A stretch of 13,516 nucleotides of DNA, from assembly GCA_017960065.1 (NCBI GenBank), contig JAGCZK010000067.1, positions 1 through 13,516 on the forward strand, written 5' to 3'. The first letter of the stretch is position 1, and the number at the start of each line of letters is the position of its first letter. The DNA comes from Paludibacteraceae bacterium. Lineage in GTDB: Bacteria > Bacteroidota > Bacteroidia > Bacteroidales > Paludibacteraceae. The position numbers were made by a program, and so were the translations under genes. This document shows positions 6,299-13,516 of the stretch, piece by piece. A model generated the notes under the pieces. The model was not told where the DNA came from, made no database searches, and saw only the letters and a program-made list of their open reading frames with translations.

Positions 6299-7053
6299 TT
6301 TTCCGTTCGTTTACAATAGATCAAACCTTTGTATTTGACATTTACCGAGGCGTATTCGTCCGAGAAGGCCTTGTCGGGATATTGTTCGTACCAGGCCTGC
6401 AGGTGGCGCAACTTTTCCTCGTAGTGGTCGAGGCTGCCGAATTCTATGCGGCTCACCCCGCTTTTGGTTCCTAAAACCAGTTCGTTGTTGTTCTTGACGG
6501 CGATTTGGCCGACATGGTTTTTCCAAAAGGAATTCCCTTGCAAATATACGATAAAATCATATAACTCGTTCACGGCAAACGACTCTTCCAACTGACCCGA
6601 CACGACGGGCAGGTAAGCGGTGTAGTTGCGCGAGAACGGCATCCGCGTGCGCTGCGAATCGACGTAGTACGAATGTTGGCTGCCGATGACCCGGAATACC
6701 GGGGTGCGCTGCCAGATGTTGATGATGAGACACCCCTCGTTGTCGAACCAGCATTCGGCCCGTTTGACCATATTCATCTCTTCGATGCAGGCCTCGATGC
6801 GGTGCATCGACTCGATATTCATCGTCATGCCGATGACGTGGATGTGCTGGCTTGTGATAAAGTCGTGCACGTCGTTTTCGGTGATGAAATGCAGCTCCTT
6901 CCCGTCGCGCATGACGATGTGCAGACTGTCGCAAGTCACCTCGCGCATGACTGGCGTGCAATACCATGCCACGGCCAGGCCGTAGAGCAGGGTGAGCCCG
7001 ATGGCGGTCGCCAAACCGGCGATGCGGAGAATATTTCGAGTCTTATCGTTCAT
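6295..7053 (-). CDS. ftsQ: Cell division protein FtsQ
   Basis: A 252-residue bitopic membrane protein. A short basic cytoplasmic start (MNDKTRNILR) leads into one membrane helix (about 11-31), then a POTRA-like domain (about 38-118; it ends with the strand pair ECWFDNEGCLIINIWQRTPVFRV) and a beta domain with RIEFGSLDHYEEKLRHLQ, a typical FtsQ stretch, near residues 203-220. FtsQ is periplasmic in the main and links early and late divisome proteins through FtsL and FtsB (DivIC). Sequence conservation is low in this family, so the call rests on topology, the FtsQ-like end and the place between murC and ftsA. Its start overlaps the MurG-MurC frame by 11 bases and its stop overlaps ftsA by four, which points to translational coupling. 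Confidence 0.93.
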   Translation of the reverse strand: MNDKTRNILRIAGLATAIGLTLLYGLAVAWYCTPVMREVTCDSLHIVMRDGKELHFITENDVHDFITSQHIHVIGMTMNIESMHRIEACIEEMNMVKRAECWFDNEGCLIINIWQRTPVFRVIGSQHSYYVDSQRTRMPFSRNYTAYLPVVSGQLEESFAVNELYDFIVYLQGNSFWKNHVGQIAVKNNNELVLGTKSGVSRIEFGSLDHYEEKLRHLQAWYEQYPDKAFSDEYASVNVKYKGLIYCKRTEK

Positions 7054-9649
7054 TTATTCTGTTCTCGAGATAACGGGTGATGTCGCCGACCATGCGGTCG
7101 ATGTCGCCGGCGCCCAGGCTGACCAGCACATCGAACTCCCATTTGTCGAGGCATTCGAACAACTGTTCTTTTTTACATTGTTTTTTGAGCGGACCGTGAA
7201 TGGCCTTGTAAATCAGGTTCGAGCTTACGCCTTTGATGGGCGCTTCGCGCGCCGGGTAAATGTCGAGCAGGGCGACGGCGTCGAGCTTCGACAGGCTTTC
7301 GCCGAAGGCTTCGGCAAAATCGCGCGTGCGGCTGTACAGGTGCGGCTGGAAGATGCCGCAGATGCGTTTGTCGGGATACAGGCTGCGGATCGAGTCGATG
7401 CTGGCGGCCAGTTCGTTGGGGTGGTGGGCATAGTCGTCGATATAGACCATGCGCTCGTTTTTGAGCTGGAAATCGAAACGGCGCCGGGTGCCGGCGAAAC
7501 TTTGCACCCCTGCGGCGATGGTCGCGTCGTCCATGCCGGCCAGATGTGCGGCGGCCATGGCGGCTACGGCGTTTTCGACATTGATCTTGACGGGTACTCC
7601 GAGTCCGACCTGTCCGATACGGCAGTCGGGTCCGACAAAGTCGAAACGGATCTCACCGTTTCCGATTTGAATGTTCTCGGCGTGGAAATCCCCTTCGTCG
7701 CCGCCGGAGTAACTGTAAACCTTCACGTTTTTGCCCACTTTGGGTTGCAGGTCGATGCCTGCTTTGCAAATCAGGCTGCCCCCTTCGCGAATCAGCGACG
7801 TGAATTGGGCAAAGCTCTCGAGCATGGCCTCTTTGGTGCCGTAGATGTCGAGGTGGTCGGCATCGGTGGCCGTCACGACGGCCAGGTGCGGCCGAAGTTG
7901 CAAAAACGAGCGGTCGTATTCGTCGGCCTCAACCACCACTTGGTGGCTTTTGTCCGAAACGAGCAGGTTGCTGTCGTAGTTTTTGCTGATACCGCCCAAA
8001 AAGGCGTTCACCCCTTCGGGACGTTGGCGGAGCAGGTGGGCCAGCAGGGTGGTCGTGGTGGTTTTGCCGTGGGTGCCTGCAATGCAGAAATTTTCGGTCT
8101 CGGCCGTAATCTCGCCTAACAGTTGCGCCCGTTTGAGGATGTTGAACCTGCCTTTCTTGAAAAAGACCAGTTCGCTCATGTCTTCGGGAACTGCGGGCGT
8201 ACGCACCACGGTGGTCTTTTCGGGGTCCATAAAGCAGACCGGTATCTTACTGATGTTGTCTTCGTAATGGATATGGATGCCTTCGGCCTCGAGCGTTTCG
8301 GTCAGGGCGCTGGGCGTGCGGTCGTATCCGCCGACCATGTGTCCCTGCTGCACCAGGTAGCGGGCCAGGGCACTCATGCCGATGCCACCGATTCCCAAAA
8401 AATAGTACGAACGCTTGTCGGCGCAGTCGGCGGCCGTTTTTGACAGCTCCGCCTCTTCTACGGGTGCCTCGGGAGCCTCTTCCGGCAAGGTTACGCCAAT
8501 CAGTTTGGCGATTTCCACGGCAATCTCACGGTCGGCCTTCGGACGGGCGAAATAGGCGATTTCTTCGCTGAGCTTGCGCAGTTTCTCGGGGCTGTGGATC
8601 AGCTTCAGGGCGGCCGGCACCAGTTGGAAGAGGGCGTCGGCGTCCAAAATCATTTCGGCGGCACCGCGTTCCACCAAGGCCATGGCGTTTTTGCGCTGAT
8701 GGTCTTCCGACACGTTGGGCGAGGGAACGAGCAGGCAGGGTTTACGCAGCAGGCTCAGCTCCGAAATCGAGCTGGCGCCGGCGCGCGACACCACCAGGTC
8801 GGCGATGCTGTAGGCCAGATCCATCCGCGACACGAAATCGGTGATAATCAGGTTGCTGCTTTGATACATTTTCGTCTCGGCCTTGATCTTGTCGAAGTAG
8901 AACTTGCCCGTTTGCCAGATCACCTGCAAATCGGTGCTGGCGATGAGGGCGTTGATGCCTTTGAGCATACTTTCGTTGATGGTGCGGGCCCCCAGACTGC
9001 CTCCGATAATCAGCAAGGTCTTTTTGTTGGGGTTGAACCCGAAGAACCCGTAGGCTTCCGCCTTTTTGCCCAGAGCGCCCAGCAGTTGCTTGCGCACGGG
9101 ATTGCCCGTCATGACAATCTTCTTGGCGGGGAAGAAACGGTCCATGCCGTCGTAGGCCACACAAATCCGGTCGCAACGTTTCGACAGGATTTTGTTGGTG
9201 ATGCCCGCATACGAGTTCTGTTCCTGGATGAGGGTCGGTATTCCCATCGAGGCCGCCTGCCACAGCACGGGGGCGCTGGCATATCCGCCCACGCCTACCA
9301 CCACATCGGGTTGGAATTCGCGGATGATTTTCTTCGACATCCGGATGCTCTTGACGGCGTTTTTGAGCACCGTCAGGTTTTTGGGCGTGAGCGAGCGGTA
9401 GAGCCCCTGGATGGGCAGCCCTACGATTTTGTACCCGGCAGCCGGCACTTTTTCCATCTCCATGCGGCCTTCGGCCCCTACAAACAGAAATTCGATGTGC
9501 TCAAAGGCGGCCGCTAAGGCTCCGGCAATCGAAATGGCCGGAAATATATGGCCTCCGGTACCTCCGCCGCTAATGATGACGCGTACGGGATCTTCCAGTT
9601 TTCGTTCGGTGTTCGCTTGCTTTTTCATATCACGAGGGTTGTTTTTCAT
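7043..9649 (-). CDS. murG/murC: MurG-MurC fusion protein (lipid II GlcNAc transferase and UDP-MurNAc-L-Ala ligase)
   Basis: One 868-residue frame holds two peptidoglycan enzymes normally made separately. Residues about 22-386 are MurG, the membrane-bound transferase that adds GlcNAc to lipid I: GGGTGGH (28-34), GVGGYASAPV (119-128), IIGGSLGAR (214-222) and SRAGASSISEL (288-298). Residues 388-412 are a Pro/Glu/Ala-rich linker. Residues 413-868 are MurC, the cytoplasmic ATP-dependent ligase that adds L-Ala to UDP-MurNAc: GIGGIGMSALA (419-429), P-loop GTHGKTTTT (525-533), EADEYDRSFL (574-583), DADHLDIYG (596-604), DDYAHHPNEL (738-747) and FQPHLYSRT (767-775). Both sets of active-site motifs look intact. 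No ATG, GTG or TTG codon sits between the linker and Met424, so separate MurC initiation is unlikely. Two starts are possible: ATG at 9649 (20-base overlap with ftsW) or ATG at 9628, one base past the ftsW stop. The gene order ftsW-murG-murC-ftsQ is normal for the phylum; the join is not. Confidence 0.95.
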   Translation of the reverse strand: MKNNPRDMKKQANTERKLEDPVRVIISGGGTGGHIFPAISIAGALAAAFEHIEFLFVGAEGRMEMEKVPAAGYKIVGLPIQGLYRSLTPKNLTVLKNAVKSIRMSKKIIREFQPDVVVGVGGYASAPVLWQAASMGIPTLIQEQNSYAGITNKILSKRCDRICVAYDGMDRFFPAKKIVMTGNPVRKQLLGALGKKAEAYGFFGFNPNKKTLLIIGGSLGARTINESMLKGINALIASTDLQVIWQTGKFYFDKIKAETKMYQSSNLIITDFVSRMDLAYSIADLVVSRAGASSISELSLLRKPCLLVPSPNVSEDHQRKNAMALVERGAAEMILDADALFQLVPAALKLIHSPEKLRKLSEEIAYFARPKADREIAVEIAKLIGVTLPEEAPEAPVEEAELSKTAADCADKRSYYFLGIGGIGMSALARYLVQQGHMVGGYDRTPSALTETLEAEGIHIHYEDNISKIPVCFMDPEKTTVVRTPAVPEDMSELVFFKKGRFNILKRAQLLGEITAETENFCIAGTHGKTTTTTLLAHLLRQRPEGVNAFLGGISKNYDSNLLVSDKSHQVVVEADEYDRSFLQLRPHLAVVTATDADHLDIYGTKEAMLESFAQFTSLIREGGSLICKAGIDLQPKVGKNVKVYSYSGGDEGDFHAENIQIGNGEIRFDFVGPDCRIGQVGLGVPVKINVENAVAAMAAAHLAGMDDATIAAGVQSFAGTRRRFDFQLKNERMVYIDDYAHHPNELAASIDSIRSLYPDKRICGIFQPHLYSRTRDFAEAFGESLSKLDAVALLDIYPAREAPIKGVSSNLIYKAIHGPLKKQCKKEQLFECLDKWEFDVLVSLGAGDIDRMVGDITRYLENRINER
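8414..8488 (-). other. Linker joining MurG and MurC
   Basis: These 25 codons (residues 388-412 of the fusion) read LPEEAPEAPVEEAE and then LSKTAADCADK. They lie after the last MurG helix (EIAVEIAKLIGV) and before the first MurC strand (SYYFLGIGGIGM). The acidic, Pro/Ala-rich composition is that of a flexible spacer rather than of a recently read-through intergenic region. Position is by motif, so the edges are approximate. Confidence 0.75.
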
Positions 9650-10841
9650 TTTCGAATATTACTTTGGCGCTGATTTTGTACAGCAATCCCAAATAAATGG
9701 AGGTGAACAGGATGGAAAAACCGCCCCGGCTGATAAGCGGCAGGGGTTGTCCGGTCACCGGCCCCAGACTGACGGTCACTCCCATACTGATACAGGCCTG
9801 CAGCACCAGGCATATTGCCAGCCCCATGCTCATCAGGCTTAGCAGCGGGTCGGACGATTTGCGGGCCGTAATGCCTGCCCGGTACAAGATACAGAAATAG
9901 ATCAGCATCACGATAAATCCGCCCACGATGCTGTATTCCTCCACAACGATGGCATAAATGTAGTCCGAAAAGGCCAGCGGGAGGAAGTCGCGTTCGATGC
10001 TGCCGCCCGGCCCCTTGGGATAAAGTCCGTTGGCAATGGCGATTTTGGAATACTCGGCCTGCCGGTTTTCGTCGGTGATGACGTAATCGCGCTCATCCGG
10101 CTCGGAGTCTCCGGTCAGATCTTTTCTGGACGAGTTTTCGAAAAAGTACTCGATACGGTGAATCCACGTCAGGAAGCGTTTCGGCATTTTTTCCGGAAAG
10201 GCCAGGCCAAAGCCGACGATGAGCGTGCCGATACAAACCACTGCTCCGGCAATGAGCAGCAACGACCGCATTTTGACGCGTCCGAGATACAGCATGATGT
10301 AGCAGACGGTGAAAATGATGATGGCCGACGACAGGTTCTGGATCGCCACCAGGATGAAGATGACAGACAAACTGACCATCAAAATCCACCAGTCCTGCTT
10401 TTTCAAGTCCGAATGGTCGTGCTGGTAGTGGCACAGCCGGTCGGAAAACAACAGGATCATGGCCAGCTTGGCAAACTCGATGGGTTGGATGGGGAATCCC
10501 CCGATATGCAGCGCGCGGGTCGCTCCGTTGACCGTTTCCCCCTGGCCCGATTTGTAGGCCAGTAACAGCAGGGTGATCACCGCCAGTCCGGTCAGGGCGT
10601 AGGTTCCCAACCGCATCCATTTCCAAGGGACGAAATAGGCGATGAAGAAACAGATGATCCCCAAAAGCAAATGGGTGCAATGCTCGATGTAGGGAGCCCA
10701 GAGGTTTTCGGGGTGTTTGTAGGCCACACTGCTGATGGCACTGCACATGACCAGCAACGAAATGCCGACCAGGGCGCCGACGCAGGCAAGCAACACCTTG
10801 TCTCCGATAAGTATGCGATGTGAACCTTCTTCTTGCGTCAT
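9630..10841 (-). CDS. ftsW: Septal peptidoglycan polymerase FtsW (SEDS family)
   Basis: A 403-residue polytopic membrane protein with about ten helices. SEDS-family marks: NGATRALHIGGFPIQPIEFAKLA (matches the GxxRWI...QPSE region, with PIE for PSE), the extracellular loop that carries LAFSDYIYAIVVEE, where the Asp corresponds to the catalytic Asp of FtsW/RodA, and LISRGGFSILFTSIYLGLL, the Bacteroidota form of the SxGGSS end motif. FtsW joins lipid II into glycan strands at the septum with its partner penicillin-binding protein FtsI, whose gene would be expected upstream of murE. Being in a dcw cluster favours FtsW over RodA. It starts one base after the murD stop and its end overlaps or abuts the MurG-MurC start. 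Confidence 0.95.
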   Translation of the reverse strand: MTQEEGSHRILIGDKVLLACVGALVGISLLVMCSAISSVAYKHPENLWAPYIEHCTHLLLGIICFFIAYFVPWKWMRLGTYALTGLAVITLLLLAYKSGQGETVNGATRALHIGGFPIQPIEFAKLAMILLFSDRLCHYQHDHSDLKKQDWWILMVSLSVIFILVAIQNLSSAIIIFTVCYIMLYLGRVKMRSLLLIAGAVVCIGTLIVGFGLAFPEKMPKRFLTWIHRIEYFFENSSRKDLTGDSEPDERDYVITDENRQAEYSKIAIANGLYPKGPGGSIERDFLPLAFSDYIYAIVVEEYSIVGGFIVMLIYFCILYRAGITARKSSDPLLSLMSMGLAICLVLQACISMGVTVSLGPVTGQPLPLISRGGFSILFTSIYLGLLYKISAKVIFENEKQPS

Positions 10842-10842
10842 G

Positions 10843-12177
10843 TTATAATTCCTTTACACATCGTTTGAACAACTCTCCCCAGTTCTCATAGTTTTTGAAC
10901 AGGTCGAAGCTGGCGCAGCAGGGCGAGAGCAGCACGGTGTCGCCTTCGCTGGCGAAGTGGTAGGCCTCTTCGACGGCGGCGTCCATCGAATCGACGCTGA
11001 CATACGGGATGTTCATCGGAGCGAAGAAACGTTCGAGTTTGCTGTTGTCCTTGCCCATGAAGACCAGGGCCTTCACTTTCTGTTGGACCAGGGGTTTGAT
11101 TTCGTTGTAGTCGTTGCCTTTGTCGGTGCCGCCCAAAATCAATACGGTCGGTGCGGTCATGCTTTCGAGAGCATACCAGCACGAATTGACATTGGTGGCC
11201 TTCGAGTCGTTGACAAACAGCACGCCGCGTACGCGCGCCACCGGTTCCAAGCGGTGTTCCACGCCGGCAAAATCCGAAAGCGAGCGGCGGATGTAGTCGT
11301 TCTGCACCTGCAGCGAGCAGGCCGACAGCGCGGCGGCCATCGAGTTGTAGAGGTTGTGCTGTCCTTTCAGCGACAACTCGTTGAGCGGCATCTGCAACCC
11401 GCCGTCTTCGGCCGACAGTTGCAGCTTGTCGTTGGCCACGCTGGCGTGGATGCCCTCACCGCCCTGCAGCGAAAACGGCTTGCGCTGGCCCTGCGAGGTG
11501 ATTTTCGACAGCTCCTTGCGGATGTTCTCGTCGTCGTTCCAATAGATGAACACATCGTCTTTGGTCTGGTTGCGGGTAATGCGCATTTTGGAGTTGATGT
11601 AGTTTTGGAACTGGTATTCGTAGCGGTCGAGGTGGTCGGGGGTGATGTTGAGCAGCACGGCGATGTCGGCCTTGAAGTCGTACATGTTGTCGAGTTGGAA
11701 GCTGCTCAGCTCGATGACGTAGTAGTCGAAGTGTTCGGTGGCTACCTGTAGGGCGAAACTTTTGCCCACGTTGCCGGCCAGGCCGACGTTGAGGCCGGCC
11801 TTTTGCAAGATGTGGTAGGTGAGCAGGGTCGTGGTCGTCTTGCCGTTGCTGCCGGTGATGCACACGGTCTTGGCCGTGTTGTAGCGGCCGGCGAATTCAA
11901 TTTCGGAGATGACCGGCGTGCCCAGCGCGTGCAATTTCTGGATAAGCGGTGCCTTTTCGGGGATACCGGGGCTTTTCACCACTTCGTCGGCTTTGAGGAT
12001 ACGCTCTTCGGAGTGGGTGTTCTCCTCCCACTCGATGCCGTATTGGTCGAGCAGTTTCTTGTATTTGTCCTTGATCGGGCCGCGGTCCGACAAAAAGACT
12101 TTGAATCCTTTTACTTTGGCCAGTACAGCGGCTCCGCTGCCGCTCTCGCCTCCTCCCAAAACTACAATTTTTGACAT
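10843..12177 (-). CDS. murD: UDP-N-acetylmuramoyl-L-alanine--D-glutamate ligase MurD
   Basis: A 444-residue cytoplasmic Mur ligase that adds D-Glu to UDP-MurNAc-L-Ala using ATP. Domain 1 begins with VVLGGGESGSGAA (5-17), the UDP-binding loop. The P-loop GSNGKTTTT is at 109-117. ELSSFQLD (156-163) and NITPDHLDRY (177-186) follow, and Lys197 in NSKMRI is the likely carbamylated Mg-binding lysine. Domain 3 shows HRLEPV, NDSKATN and GGTDKGNDY, and the end LLSPCCASFDLFKNYENWGELF is typical of MurD, not MurC/E/F. Length and start (MSKIVVLGGG) match the family. It follows mraY by six bases and precedes ftsW by one base. Confidence 0.97.
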   Translation of the reverse strand: MSKIVVLGGGESGSGAAVLAKVKGFKVFLSDRGPIKDKYKKLLDQYGIEWEENTHSEERILKADEVVKSPGIPEKAPLIQKLHALGTPVISEIEFAGRYNTAKTVCITGSNGKTTTTLLTYHILQKAGLNVGLAGNVGKSFALQVATEHFDYYVIELSSFQLDNMYDFKADIAVLLNITPDHLDRYEYQFQNYINSKMRITRNQTKDDVFIYWNDDENIRKELSKITSQGQRKPFSLQGGEGIHASVANDKLQLSAEDGGLQMPLNELSLKGQHNLYNSMAAALSACSLQVQNDYIRRSLSDFAGVEHRLEPVARVRGVLFVNDSKATNVNSCWYALESMTAPTVLILGGTDKGNDYNEIKPLVQQKVKALVFMGKDNSKLERFFAPMNIPYVSVDSMDAAVEEAYHFASEGDTVLLSPCCASFDLFKNYENWGELFKRCVKEL

Positions 12178-12183
12178 GGTTTG

Positions 12184-13410
12184 TTATCGAATTTTCAGTG
12201 TTAGAATCGTTAAAATAGCCAGGGCAATGCCGATGATCCAGAAACGGGTCACGATTTTGGCCTCGGGGTTGCCTTTTTTCTGATAATGGTGGTGCAGGGG
12301 CGACATCAGCAGGATGCGGCGTCCTTCACCGTATTTCTTTTTCGTGTATTTGAAATAGCTCACCTGTACGATGACCGACAGGCTTTCGGCCAAAAAGATG
12401 CCGCACAAAATCGGCAGCAGCAGCTCTTTGTGGATGATGACCGAGAAGACGCCGATGATACCGCCCAAGGTCAGGCTGCCGGTGTCTCCCATAAACACTT
12501 GGGCCGGAAAGGAGTTGTACCACAAGAATCCGACCGTGGCTCCCAAAAAGGCGCTGGCGAAAATCACCAGTTCCTGGCTGCCCGGAATAAACATGATGTT
12601 GAGGTATTGGGCCATCCCGATATGGCTCGACACGTAGGCGAAGATGCCCAGCACCAGTCCGATAATGGCCGAGGTGCCGGCCGCCAGTCCGTCGAGGCCG
12701 TCGGTCAGGTTGGCGCCGTTCGACACGGCTGTGATGACAAAGACGGTCACGGCCATAAACAGCAGCCAGCCGGCCGTGGTTTTGGCCTTGCCCGAGAAGG
12801 GCGTCAGGTCGCCGTAGTCGAGGTTGTGTTCTTTGACAAACGGAATGGTGGTGACGGTTGATTTTTTGGCCACCTTACCTGGAAAATTCTCTTCCAGCTC
12901 GATGTCCTGTTCGGTGACATGGGCCGTGTTTTCAATGATCAGCGCTTCGGGACTGAAGTAGAGCGTCAGGGCGACGATGAGTCCGACCAGCACTTGTCCG
13001 ACGATTTTGAAGCGCCCGTTCAGGCCTTCCTTGTTTTTGCGGAATACTTTGATGTAGTCGTCCAAAAATCCCAAAATGCCGAACAGCACGGTGGTGAGCA
13101 GCATCAGCAGCAGGTAGATGTTGCGCAAGCGGCCAAACAGCAGGCAGGGAACCAGAATGGCGATGATGATGATAATGCCTCCCATGGTGGGCGTTCCCTT
13201 TTTGCTCAACTGGCCTTCGAGCCCCAAGTCGCGGATGGTCTCGCCAATCTGCTGTTTCTGCAGATAGCCGATGAGGCGTTTGCCGATAATCATCGAGATG
13301 AACAGCGAGGTGATGAGGGTGAGCGCGGCGCGCACAGAAATGTAACTCATAAGCCCGGCTCCCGGAAAGTCGAAGGCGTTTTCCAAATATCGGAACAAAT
13401 AGTAGAACAT
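12184..13410 (-). CDS. mraY: Phospho-N-acetylmuramoyl-pentapeptide transferase MraY
   Basis: A 408-residue inner-membrane enzyme with about ten helices that transfers phospho-MurNAc-pentapeptide from UDP to undecaprenyl phosphate, giving lipid I. Key marks: the cytoplasmic loop KKGTPTMGGI (70-79), the Asp pair FLDDYIKV (115-122), NLTDGLDGLA (234-243) with further catalytic Asp residues, FMGDTGSL (306-313) and MSPLHHHY (369-376). It is longer than the E. coli protein by nearly 50 residues; the extra length lies mainly in a hydrophilic insert at about 157-212, which I recall as usual in Bacteroidota MraY. The start MFYYLFRYLENAFDFPGAG is the family start, ten bases after the murE stop. No murF lies between murE and mraY, in keeping with this phylum. 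Confidence 0.97.
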   Translation of the reverse strand: MFYYLFRYLENAFDFPGAGLMSYISVRAALTLITSLFISMIIGKRLIGYLQKQQIGETIRDLGLEGQLSKKGTPTMGGIIIIIAILVPCLLFGRLRNIYLLLMLLTTVLFGILGFLDDYIKVFRKNKEGLNGRFKIVGQVLVGLIVALTLYFSPEALIIENTAHVTEQDIELEENFPGKVAKKSTVTTIPFVKEHNLDYGDLTPFSGKAKTTAGWLLFMAVTVFVITAVSNGANLTDGLDGLAAGTSAIIGLVLGIFAYVSSHIGMAQYLNIMFIPGSQELVIFASAFLGATVGFLWYNSFPAQVFMGDTGSLTLGGIIGVFSVIIHKELLLPILCGIFLAESLSVIVQVSYFKYTKKKYGEGRRILLMSPLHHHYQKKGNPEAKIVTRFWIIGIALAILTILTLKIR

Positions 13411-13420
13411 AAGACTGCGG

Positions 13421-13516
13421 TTATTGTTGGAAGATTTCTTTTAAAATTTCTTTATCATTAAAGGGATGTTTCACCCCTTCGATTTCCTGATAGGTTTCGT
13501 GCCCCTTGCCGGCCAC
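13421..13516 (-). CDS. murE: C-terminal end of MurE (partial at window edge)
   Basis: Reading the minus strand from the right edge gives 31 codons, starting VAGKGHETYQEIEGVKHPF and ending KEIFQQ with TAA at 13421-13423. AGKGHETYQ followed by a short stretch and a phenylalanine-rich end is the hallmark C-terminus of UDP-N-acetylmuramoyl-tripeptide synthetase, which adds the third amino acid (meso-diaminopimelate or lysine) to UDP-MurNAc-L-Ala-D-Glu. The rest lies beyond the window, so specificity for the third residue cannot be read. It is too short to appear as a full gene here but its place before mraY fits the cluster. Confidence 0.93.
   Translation of the reverse strand: MAGKGHETYQEIEGVKHPFNDKEILKEIFQQ

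Noticed and set aside
8380..8520. MurG-MurC join as a simple sequencing indel
   Set aside because: The linker is a coherent acidic Pro/Ala-rich spacer, not translated leader sequence, and no start codon for MurC remains; but this cannot be fully excluded without reads.

Overview
The window looks like chromosomal DNA of a member of the Bacteroidota, most likely Bacteroidales. Three things support this. The division and cell wall (dcw) genes run murE, mraY, murD, ftsW, murG, murC, ftsQ, ftsA, ftsZ, yqeY with no murF or ddl between them. There are promoter-like boxes of the form TAnnTTTG. The accessory genes are of the ORF6N type that is common in this phylum. I cannot name genus or species from the sequence alone.

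Layout from the right: the minus strand carries one tightly packed gene train from about 13516 down to 2534. It holds the tail of murE, then mraY, murD, ftsW, a single long reading frame that encodes both MurG and MurC, ftsQ, ftsA, ftsZ, yqeY and an aldo/keto reductase of the YghZ type. Gaps range from overlaps of 4 to 11 bases up to 23 bases, so the whole train may be one transcript whose promoter lies outside the window. After a 97-base gap with two hairpins and a promoter-like box comes an LptF/LptG-type permease gene (1347-2435, minus strand). The left 1.3 kb is an accessory patch on the plus strand: the C-terminal end of one ORF6N/PLD-like protein (2-214), then a complete, A+T-rich relative (386-1276). 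Each is followed at once by G/C-rich palindromic repeats of one family.

How the genes work together: MurC, MurD and MurE add L-Ala, D-Glu and the third amino acid to UDP-MurNAc. MraY moves the MurNAc-pentapeptide to undecaprenyl phosphate. MurG adds GlcNAc to make lipid II. FtsW polymerises lipid II at the septum, while FtsQ, FtsA and FtsZ build the division machine. The permease probably serves outer-membrane lipopolysaccharide export.

The most unusual points are in the core cluster. MurG and MurC are fused through a Pro/Glu/Ala-rich linker. FtsA seems to lack subdomain 1C and carries a long Lys-rich tail. FtsZ has a short tail without a recognisable canonical C-terminal peptide. Together these suggest a remodelled FtsZ-FtsA contact in this lineage. 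I see no wholly new system, CRISPR array, tRNA, rRNA or insertion sequence.
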